From Taibaiella lutea (lineage in GTDB: Bacteria; Bacteroidota; Bacteroidia; Chitinophagales; Chitinophagaceae), in contig NZ_VWSH01000002.1 in assembly GCF_008629695.1 (NCBI RefSeq), positions 279,410 to 343,409 of the forward strand: DNA of 64,000 nt. The letters run 5' to 3'. Every line of letters begins with the position of its first letter. The first letter of the stretch is position 1. The notes beneath the pieces are model-generated. The model was given only the letters and a program-made list of their open reading frames with translations, made no database searches and was not told where the DNA came from. The translations under genes were made by a program, and so were the position numbers. Shown piece by piece: positions 9,399-16,581 of the stretch.

Positions 9399-9764
9399 AG
9401 GTGGTACCTTACAATTTCTTAGGTATCACCTTACTTTTTCTTAGGTATCACCATATAATTTCTTAGCAGGACCTAACCTTTTCTAAAATATCACTTAACC
9501 TCTTTAATAGGCACCACCTCGTATTTTAGCAGGTATTGCCTTCGAATTTTGTAGGCAATACCTAATACTCCTCATAGGTGCCACCTCCTGTTTTTTTAGG
9601 ATATGCCTCGTTTTTTCGTAGGTATCACCTAATGCCTTTCATAGGTACCACCTCGTTTTTTCTTAAGTATCACCTTGCCATCTTGATAAGTACTGCCTTG
9701 TTATTTCTTAGCTGGTACCTCCCGGTTTTGGAGGGGATACCTAAGGAAACCTTAGGTAGTCATA
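9399..9764 (+). repeat. Phased ~22-bp degenerate tandem repeat array (AGGTATCACCT core)
   Basis: Sixteen to seventeen diverged copies of an 11-bp core close to AGGTATCACCT, separated by about 11 bp of T-rich spacer. Cores begin at about 9399, 9421, 9443, 9465, 9485, 9509, 9531, 9553, 9576, 9598, 9620, 9643, 9665, 9688, 9710, 9732 and 9754, so the spacing is nearly always 22 or 23 bp, two helical turns. The core is a partial inverted repeat (AGGT/ACCT arms, 3-nt centre). Because 22 is not a multiple of three and no reading frame has sensible composition, it is not a coding repeat. It ends about 100 bp before the fasciclin gene. Function unknown; a protein-binding array is one possibility. Confidence 0.9.
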
Positions 9765-9866
9765 TTTCAAATCCGGATGTAAATAATCTGGTTCAAAAAA
9801 TATTAATAGACTTTAAAACCATGAAGTATAAACACTCGTATATGCCATTAACTAAAACGAAATTTT

Positions 9867-10433
9867 ATGAAAATGAATCAGCTTAAATTACTTGGAGTTA
9901 TAGTAATGGCTTTGGCTTCCTTTCCTGCAGCACATACTTATGCCCAGAAGGAAAAAACTGTAATGGTTGGCGGCGCCGCAATGTATCCGTCAAAAAACAT
10001 TGTTGAAAACGCAGTCAATTCTAAAGATCATACAACATTGGTTGCTGCGGTAAAAGCTGCAGGCCTTGTTGAAACATTATCAGGCCCGGGACCATTTACC
10101 GTGTTTGCCCCGACAAATGCCGCATTTAACAAATTGCCCAAAGCCGCAGTAGATAAGTTAATGATGCCTGAAAGTAAGGCAATGCTTGCAAACGTATTGA
10201 CTTATCATGTTATAGCTGGTAAGCTGGATTCTAAGGATCTCATGATGAAAATTAAAGCAGGAAAAGGGAAAGCTGTAATTAAAACCGTACAGGGTGAAAA
10301 TCTGACATTCATGCAAAAAGGTAATGAGCTATGGTTGATGGATTCGAAAGGTAATAAGGCGTTGGTAACTATTAAAGATGTTTATCAGTCCAATGGCGTA
10401 ATACATGTTATCAATACAGTATTGATGCCGTAG
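9867..10433 (+). CDS. Secreted fasciclin-domain protein
   Basis: A 188-residue protein with a signal peptide (MKMNQLKLLGVIVMALAS...HTYAQ) followed by one FAS1 domain. FAS1 motifs are clear: the H1 block GPFTVFAPTNAAFNKLP and the central YHVIAG, with the H2-like end VIHVINTVLMP. FAS1 proteins are extracellular adhesion or matrix proteins. An ATG at 9873 is an alternative start two codons in. The gene lies directly downstream of the 22-bp repeat array and 2 kb from an ECF sigma/RskA pair; in mycobacteria SigK/RskA controls FAS1 proteins (MPT70/MPT83), so a similar regulatory link here is an attractive inference. Closed by its own terminator. Confidence 0.93.
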   Translation: MKMNQLKLLGVIVMALASFPAAHTYAQKEKTVMVGGAAMYPSKNIVENAVNSKDHTTLVAAVKAAGLVETLSGPGPFTVFAPTNAAFNKLPKAAVDKLMMPESKAMLANVLTYHVIAGKLDSKDLMMKIKAGKGKAVIKTVQGENLTFMQKGNELWLMDSKGNKALVTIKDVYQSNGVIHVINTVLMP

Positions 10434-10484
10434 GTTTTATTTGGTGGTTATTAAAGATTGTGTGTTTGTTTGATTTGTGTTTAT

Positions 10485-10517
10485 AGCAGTGGCTGCCTTA
10501 CAGCCGCTGCTTTTTTA
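10485..10517 (+). terminator. Terminator of the fasciclin gene
   Basis: A 10-bp stem (GCAGTGGCTG at 10486-10495 with 10501-10510, one G-T wobble), 5-nt loop CCTTA, then six T. Confidence 0.92.
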
Positions 10518-10642
10518 TTACCGAAGAAACATTATTGACTGTAAAGTATTGTTAATAAAAAATTGATTTATCAAAAGCAAAAACTAAGAGTTATTTCTCC
10601 TCGTATATCATGATTATGAATTAACTCTATAAAATAAATTTT

Positions 10643-12400
10643 ATGAAAAGACTCCAGCTTAATTTCAGGCGTTTATGCAAAAGCATAGCCTTGATGAGCA
10701 TAGTTGCTGCAAGCCATTCGGCCCTTGCATCGAGCCACAGAGAAGCACCGCTTATCTCTAACGACCCGCAGGCAGATAATACAGATCTCTATGCTTTCCG
10801 CAGTCCGGACGATCCCACAACTATTACCATCATTGCAAACTACATTCCATTTCAACTGCCGGAAGGCGGACCTAATTACTACACATTCGGCACCAACGTA
10901 CGTTACGAGATTCACATCAAGAACAAAACAACCTCAACTGGAGACGATATTACTTACAGATTTACATTCCAGCAAACCAACCAGGATAACACTACGTTTT
11001 TCAATATCAGGTTGGGTCAGCAAAATTTAAAAACTACTTACACCTGTGAAAAAAGTACAGATGGTGGCGCTACCTTTACTACCATCCTTTCAAACGGAAT
11101 AGTGCCACCGCCAAATATCGGGCCACGTTCTATAAACAGTACACCGGTAGGTCTTGGCGCTCCTTCTTATGATGATTTGATTCAGAATGCCATCACTACT
11201 TCTTCTACAGGCGAACGCTTGTTTTGCGGACCGGTAGATGATCCTTTTTTCGTTGATCTTGCAGGCGCGTTTGACGTAGGTAATTTCAGGCCCAATGGCA
11301 ATACCGTTAATGCCCCTAAAGATGGCCTTGCACGTTTTAATGTAAATACAATAGCAATAAAAGTACCAATTGCACTGTTGCAAAAAGATGGTAAAGATGT
11401 TTCGCAGGCAGTGAATATTCTTGATCCTGATTTTGTGATAGGCGTATGGGCTTCTGCAAGCCGCTTGCAGATTAAAACACTTAACAACGACGGTTCAACT
11501 TCAGAATCAGGCAACTGGGTACAGGTTTCGAGATTAGGTATGCCTTTAACCAATGAAGCCGTGATTCCTGTAGCAAGTAAAGACAAATGGAACGCTACAA
11601 CTCCTTATAATGATCTGCAATTTGCTGCAAACTTCAGTAATCCTGAGTTAGCGCTTTATATGGACGATTCTCAGTTTGGCGGTGCAGTACCTTCATTAAG
11701 CGCATTAAGAATCCAAAAAGCATCGCTGGGTTCTTATGATTTCAGAAACGGTAAAACAGGTTTGTTCCCGCTGAAAGGAACAGCTGCAGTTGCCGGTACT
11801 GCATTGGACGAGGCTTTGTTTGGAGGCGTGTTATTGCCCGACAATCATAGTCCGAGAGCAGTTGACCTTTTGCCTATCTTTTATACAGGCGTTCCTAATT
11901 TGAGCCCGTATCAATTGGCAACAGGCAAAAACGGCAATCCGCTTGCAGCAGGAAAACCTTTTGTAAATAACTTCCTGCCCACCTTAGGCGACATGCTTCG
12001 TTTGAATATGGCCGTTCCTGTTACGCCTCGTAACGATCCTAACTTTAGCTCTTTGGGATTAATTCAGGCAGCAGTACTCGGCCTTACCAACCCTGCTTAT
12101 AATACCAATACCAATCTTGAATTTATTCCGAACATGGATGGCTTCCCGAACGGACGCAGACTGGAAGACGATGTAACTACTATTGAACTTCAGGCTGTAT
12201 CAGGCGCAGCCCTTGCTGCTATTGGTTTGTGGTATGATGATTATAGTGCTGCTTCCGGTAATCCTGTTACACCGCAGCTATTAGGCGTTCTTGGATTTAC
12301 AGCAGGTGTTACACATAATGATACTACGTTTAAGGCTTCATTCCCCTATGTTCAGCAACCATGGAGAGGATATGATTACACTTTGCAAAGCAGATTCTAA
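10643..12400 (+). CDS. DUF4331 domain-containing secreted protein (no sorting signal)
   Basis: A 585-residue protein with a signal peptide ending near HSALA and then the family hallmark SSHREAPLISNDPQADNTDLYAF, here split for length: SSHREAPLISNDP plus ADNTDLYAF. The remainder is a single long DUF4331 domain, with IRYEIHI-like, PPPNIGPRSI, FCGPVDDPFFVDL and NGRRLEDDVTTIELQ blocks. The biochemical role of DUF4331 is not known to me. It is about 70 % alike by eye to the next gene, 30 bp downstream, so the two are tandem paralogues. Unlike that gene it ends right after the DUF4331 domain (RGYDYTLQSRF) and has no T9SS C-terminal domain, so it should remain periplasmic or be exported otherwise. 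First gene of a locus leading to HupE-like and TonB-dependent receptor genes. Confidence 0.92.
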   Translation: MKRLQLNFRRLCKSIALMSIVAASHSALASSHREAPLISNDPQADNTDLYAFRSPDDPTTITIIANYIPFQLPEGGPNYYTFGTNVRYEIHIKNKTTSTGDDITYRFTFQQTNQDNTTFFNIRLGQQNLKTTYTCEKSTDGGATFTTILSNGIVPPPNIGPRSINSTPVGLGAPSYDDLIQNAITTSSTGERLFCGPVDDPFFVDLAGAFDVGNFRPNGNTVNAPKDGLARFNVNTIAIKVPIALLQKDGKDVSQAVNILDPDFVIGVWASASRLQIKTLNNDGSTSESGNWVQVSRLGMPLTNEAVIPVASKDKWNATTPYNDLQFAANFSNPELALYMDDSQFGGAVPSLSALRIQKASLGSYDFRNGKTGLFPLKGTAAVAGTALDEALFGGVLLPDNHSPRAVDLLPIFYTGVPNLSPYQLATGKNGNPLAAGKPFVNNFLPTLGDMLRLNMAVPVTPRNDPNFSSLGLIQAAVLGLTNPAYNTNTNLEFIPNMDGFPNGRRLEDDVTTIELQAVSGAALAAIGLWYDDYSAASGNPVTPQLLGVLGFTAGVTHNDTTFKASFPYVQQPWRGYDYTLQSRF

Positions 12401-12430
12401 AATCAAATTACTTACTCAAAATATTCCAAT

Positions 12431-14455
12431 ATGAAAACTTATATAAACAAACTCATGGCCGGGCTTGCTATATGCATGCTGCCTCAGGTGCAGGCTGTGG
12501 CTTCTTCGCATAGAGAGGCTCCGCTTATTTCCAACGATCCCTTAGCGGATAATACGGATTTATACGCTTTTAAAAGCCCTTGTGATTCCAATAAAATTGT
12601 ATTGATTGCCAACTATATTCCATTTGAACATCCTGCCGGAGGCCCTAACTGGTACACCTTTGGAGAGAATATACGTTATGAAATCCATATAGATAACAAC
12701 AGTGCTACACCCGGCGATGATATCATATACCGGTTCACGTTTCAAAAGACCAATGAAGACGGCTCTACTTTTTTTAATATCCGCTTAGGCAAGCAAAATA
12801 TTAAAACAACGTACACTTGCGAGAGAAGTACAAACGGCGGCGCATCATTTACCACTATAATAGCCGGTGGTACAGTGCCTCCTCCGAATATCGGACCACG
12901 TTCCATCAATAATGCAACCGTTGGATTGGGAGCAAGCTATACAAGCCTGATGAATGCAGCTATTCAAACGCCTTCAACAGGTGAAAAGATTTTCTGCGGC
13001 CCTATTGATGATCCTTTCTTTGTTGACCTTGGTGGCGCATTTGATGCGGGTGGCTTTCGTCCTGCTTCTGAAGCAAGAGACGGTCTTGCAAAATTTAATT
13101 GCCATTCTATTGTAATTGAAGTTCCTGTTGCTACATTGCAAAAAGATGGCAAGAATCTTTCTCAGGCTTCAAATATTCTTGACCCTGATTTTGTAATAGG
13201 CGTATGGGCATCTGCAAGCAGACAACAAATTACTACTTTAACTACAAACGGCGACGCACCTGCAACTTCAGGAAGCTGGGTTCAGATAAGCCGTTTAGGC
13301 ATGCCGTTGACTAACGAAGCCGTTATTCCTATCGGAAGTAAAGATCAATGGAACAGGACCAATCCTTATACCGGCGATATGGCTTATGCTGCGAATTTCA
13401 AAAATCCTGAATTAGCATTATACATGGATGACAGCCAATTTGGTGCTGCCGTTCCGGGTTTAGCTACATTAAGAATCCAGACCAATTCTTTAGGTGCATT
13501 CGATTTCAGAAACGGTCATCCCGGTTTATATCCGCTTAAAAATTCATTACAGGTTTTAGGTACTGCTTTAAGTGACTTGTCTTATGGTACTATACTGTTA
13601 CCCGATAACTCAAGCCCGCGTGCAGTTGATATTCTTCCTATCTTCTATACAGGAGTACCTAACATGCGTCCTTATCAACTGGCTACAGGTAAAAACGGTG
13701 ATCCTCTGGCAGCAGGAAAACCATTTATAAATAACTTTTTACCTACACTTTCCGATGCATTGAGATTAAACATGGCCGTTCCTGCAACACCAAGAAACGA
13801 TCCGAAATTCAGCTCATTAGGAATTGTATCTGCCGCTGTTTTAGGTCTTACCGATCCGGCATACAATACTAATTCAAATCTTGAATTCATTCCTAACATG
13901 GATGGATTTCCAAACGGAAGAAGATTGGAAGATGATGTTACGACTATTGAATTACAGGCAGTATCAGGCGTAGCGCTTGCAGCCATCGGATTGTGGTATG
14001 ATGATTATAACGGAACAGGCTCGCCCGTTACGGCACAGCTTGCCAGCGTCTTAGCATTTACGGCAGGAGTAACTCATAACGATACTACCTTCCAGGGTTG
14101 TTTTCCTTATATACAGGAACCATGGAGAGGCTTTGTGGGAGATTCTTACACAGGCCCTGCCCCTACAGGCATACATGGTGTAACAGGTGCTAAAGAGTCT
14201 ATCATGGTAGCTTATCCGAATCCGTTTACAAATACGGTAAGCTTACGTTATAGAATTGCAAGCAAAGGAACGGTAATTATCCAGGTTGCCGACCTTACAG
14301 GTAGAATTGTTTCTACCATTACTGAAGGTAATAAAGCTCCGGGTGAATATACTGTAAGATGGGATGCTGCCAACTTAGCGGCAGGAACCTACTTCGCTAA
14401 AATTTCACTGAATAATCAATCATTCGAAGGTGTTAAAATAGTAAAGAGTAAATAA
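12431..14455 (+). CDS. DUF4331 domain-containing protein with T9SS type A sorting domain
   Basis: A 674-residue paralogue of the preceding gene. Signal peptide (LAICMLPQVQAVA) and SSHREAPLISNDP/ADNTDLYAF hallmark, one DUF4331 domain to about residue 575, a short linker (TGPAPTGIHG), and a C-terminal ~80-residue T9SS type A domain (VAYPNPFTNTVSLRYRI, GRIVSTITEG, AGTYFAKISLNNQSF). It should be translocated by the T9SS and anchored at or released from the surface. The shared SSHREAP/TDLYAF residues are the best candidates for a functional site but no mechanism is established. Followed by a hairpin before the TPR gene, so the downstream genes may be transcribed at a lower level or separately. Confidence 0.93.
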   Translation: MKTYINKLMAGLAICMLPQVQAVASSHREAPLISNDPLADNTDLYAFKSPCDSNKIVLIANYIPFEHPAGGPNWYTFGENIRYEIHIDNNSATPGDDIIYRFTFQKTNEDGSTFFNIRLGKQNIKTTYTCERSTNGGASFTTIIAGGTVPPPNIGPRSINNATVGLGASYTSLMNAAIQTPSTGEKIFCGPIDDPFFVDLGGAFDAGGFRPASEARDGLAKFNCHSIVIEVPVATLQKDGKNLSQASNILDPDFVIGVWASASRQQITTLTTNGDAPATSGSWVQISRLGMPLTNEAVIPIGSKDQWNRTNPYTGDMAYAANFKNPELALYMDDSQFGAAVPGLATLRIQTNSLGAFDFRNGHPGLYPLKNSLQVLGTALSDLSYGTILLPDNSSPRAVDILPIFYTGVPNMRPYQLATGKNGDPLAAGKPFINNFLPTLSDALRLNMAVPATPRNDPKFSSLGIVSAAVLGLTDPAYNTNSNLEFIPNMDGFPNGRRLEDDVTTIELQAVSGVALAAIGLWYDDYNGTGSPVTAQLASVLAFTAGVTHNDTTFQGCFPYIQEPWRGFVGDSYTGPAPTGIHGVTGAKESIMVAYPNPFTNTVSLRYRIASKGTVIIQVADLTGRIVSTITEGNKAPGEYTVRWDAANLAAGTYFAKISLNNQSFEGVKIVKSK

Positions 14456-14465
14456 TATCAGTACC

Positions 14466-14499
14466 AAATTCAGCGGCGCTGCAAAGCGCTGCTGAATTT
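14466..14499 (+). terminator. Hairpin between DUF4331 and TPR genes (terminator or attenuator)
   Basis: A 15-bp stem (AAATTCAGCGGCGCT at 14466-14480 with 14485-14499, one G-T wobble), 4-nt loop GCAA, followed by TTTATATTT. The T-run is broken, so it may be a partial terminator within the locus. Confidence 0.7.
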
Positions 14500-14537
14500 A
14501 TATTTCTACAAACACAAATCACACAAACAATATTTTT

Positions 14538-15896
14538 ATGAAAAAACTTACTTTTTATCTTAGAAACTTCTTGCTATACGGCGCACTGTATTTATTGATA
14601 AGCATGAGTTTCAGCGCATGTTCGCAAAACAGGGAAGACAACGAAGAAGTTGTTATCAATGATGCTGTTTCCGTTCCGAAACTATTGCCGAGAAAAACTG
14701 CAACCGGTACACAAGAGGAAAATGCTCAGATTGTCAAAACATATAATGAAGCGCTCGAAGCATTGAAGGTGAATGCCGGCGATTCAAAACAATATTTAAA
14801 ACTTGCTTCGGTATATATCACGGAAGGACGTGTTACCGGTAACAATGGTTATTACAGTGGCGCTGCCCTGAAAATGCTGGACAAGGTTATCAGCAGTAAA
14901 CCGGAAGACAGCAATATCCTGTTTGAAAGCCTTAGCCTTAAATCTGCCGTATTATTGAATTTACATCAATTCAGAGAAGCATTGGCCGTTGCGGAAGAAG
15001 GCAGGAAGCTGAATGCTTATAATGCAGGTATCTATGGTGCTTTGGTTGATGCAAATGTGGAGATGGGTAATTATAGCGAAGCGGTGAAAGACTGTGACCA
15101 GATGCTGACCATTCGTCCTGATTTGCGTTCTTATTCACGTGCTTCTTATTTAAGACAGATATACGGTGATAACAAAGGTGCAATCACAGCTATGCGTATG
15201 GCTGTAGAATCGGGTGTTCCGGGTATGGAATCAACAGAGTGGAGCAGAGTAAATTGGGGCAACTTATATTTAAATACGGGACAGCTGGATACTGCCAGAA
15301 TGATTTACGAAACAACCCTGAGCTATCGTCCCGGCTATGCTCCTGCAGAAATGGGATTAGCAAAAGTATATGCCGCTCAAAAGAAATATGATGCAGCGGT
15401 AATACATGCCAAAAATGCAATACGGGTTCTGAGTGAAGCGTCTTATGTAGCATATCTTGGTGAATTATACATGATGATGGGCGACAAGGCTAAAGCTATG
15501 GATGTCAATAAAGAGGTGGTTCGCCTGTTGGAAGAAAATGAAAAAGAACAGACTAAAGGGACAATTGCAAAACATAACGGTAACCGTGAACTGGCATTGG
15601 CCTATCTGAATGTCAACGAATATGATAAGGCATTGGAGTATGCAAGTATCGACTATAAAATGCGCCCGAATAATATTGATGCCAATGATTTGATGTCATG
15701 GATTTATTATAAAAAAGGGAACTATACAGAAGCCAAAAAATATAGCAGCGTTGTATTTCAGACAAAAATAAAGAATGCCGATATGCTTTATAAGTCAGGA
15801 CTTATATATGCTGCAGCCGGCGATCAGACTACCGCCGCAAAGCTGAAAAAAGATGCGATATCTGTCTCTCCTTATATTGACGCAAGCTATCAATAA
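14538..15896 (+). CDS. Tetratricopeptide-repeat lipoprotein
   Basis: A 452-residue protein. The N-terminus has a lipoprotein signal peptide with lipobox FSAC (MSFSACSQNRED), so it is predicted to be membrane-anchored outside the cytoplasm. The rest is built of about ten TPR-like helical hairpins, e.g. EALAVAEEGRKLNAYNAGIY, NWGNLYLNTGQLDTARMIYE and MDVNKEVVRL/LALAYLNVNEYDKALEYAS. TPR proteins act as protein-protein scaffolds. It sits between the DUF4331 pair and the HupE-like gene (13-bp gap to the latter), and could bridge the surface DUF4331 proteins and the membrane transporter; that is inference. Confidence 0.88.
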   Translation: MKKLTFYLRNFLLYGALYLLISMSFSACSQNREDNEEVVINDAVSVPKLLPRKTATGTQEENAQIVKTYNEALEALKVNAGDSKQYLKLASVYITEGRVTGNNGYYSGAALKMLDKVISSKPEDSNILFESLSLKSAVLLNLHQFREALAVAEEGRKLNAYNAGIYGALVDANVEMGNYSEAVKDCDQMLTIRPDLRSYSRASYLRQIYGDNKGAITAMRMAVESGVPGMESTEWSRVNWGNLYLNTGQLDTARMIYETTLSYRPGYAPAEMGLAKVYAAQKKYDAAVIHAKNAIRVLSEASYVAYLGELYMMMGDKAKAMDVNKEVVRLLEENEKEQTKGTIAKHNGNRELALAYLNVNEYDKALEYASIDYKMRPNNIDANDLMSWIYYKKGNYTEAKKYSSVVFQTKIKNADMLYKSGLIYAAAGDQTTAAKLKKDAISVSPYIDASYQ

Positions 15897-15909
15897 TCAA
15901 TTCTGTATC

Positions 15910-16569
15910 ATGAAACGTTTATTCATTCTCTTGTTATGCCTTACGTTGGGAAGCATTGCTTTGCACGCTCATGTAATTAATTACGAGCTTGATGAAATGA
16001 AGAGCCATCAGGTAATCTGGAATTATATTAAGATTGGCTACCAGCATATTATTCCCTTTGGATTAGACCATATACTGTTTATACTCTGTGTCTTTTTCCT
16101 GAATACGAATATAAAGCAGATTGTGTTGCAGGCTTCCATGTTTACCGTTGCACATACGCTTACATTGGGTCTTGCTATGTATGGCATCATTCATCCTCCC
16201 GGCAGGATTATCGAACCCCTGATTGCATTATCTATTGTATTACTGGCTCTGGAAAACATATTTTCAAAGAAAGTAAAACCCTGGAGACTTGTAATGGTAT
16301 TCATTTTCGGGCTTGTGCATGGCATGGGTTTTGCAGGCGCCTTGTCTCAATTAGGTTTACCGTCTTATGCATTTGCCACTGCACTTATCAGTTTTAATGT
16401 GGGTGTTGAGTTAGGGCAGCTCAGTATCATATTGTTGATGTATGCTTTGGTGGCAAAGCCATTATCGCATAAAATGTATTATCGGAAAGTCATCGTACTC
16501 CCTTCCTCTATTCTTATAGCAGCTGTCGCGGCCTTCTGGACTATCGAAAGGATTTATGCCTCTTTCTAA
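15910..16569 (+). CDS. HupE/UreJ-family membrane protein
   Basis: A 219-residue integral membrane protein with a cleavable-looking N-terminal segment (MKRLFILLLCLTLGSIALHA) and about six further hydrophobic helices. It carries the family signatures IIPFGLDHILFIL (Gly-x-Asp-His) and FGLVHGMGFAGAL. HupE/UreJ proteins are putative nickel/cobalt permeases linked to hydrogenase and urease; no hydrogenase or urease is near, so the substrate here is unknown. The ATG at 15910 was chosen over a longer in-frame start at 15853 because the longer form overlaps the TPR gene and hides the signal segment. It is 13 bp after the TPR gene and 12 bp before the TonB receptor, strongly suggesting one transcript. 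Confidence 0.87.
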   Translation: MKRLFILLLCLTLGSIALHAHVINYELDEMKSHQVIWNYIKIGYQHIIPFGLDHILFILCVFFLNTNIKQIVLQASMFTVAHTLTLGLAMYGIIHPPGRIIEPLIALSIVLLALENIFSKKVKPWRLVMVFIFGLVHGMGFAGALSQLGLPSYAFATALISFNVGVELGQLSIILLMYALVAKPLSHKMYYRKVIVLPSSILIAAVAAFWTIERIYASF

Positions 16570-16581
16570 AAAGAAAATCTC

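Noticed and set aside
9399-9764. CRISPR array
   Set aside because: Repeat unit is 11 bp plus an 11-bp T-rich spacer with no unique spacers and no cas genes; copies are strongly diverged.
9578-9886. 102-codon frame through the 22-bp repeat array
   Set aside because: It crosses the array, whose 22-bp period shifts frame each copy; the peptide has no repeat and no family likeness, and it runs into the fasciclin start.
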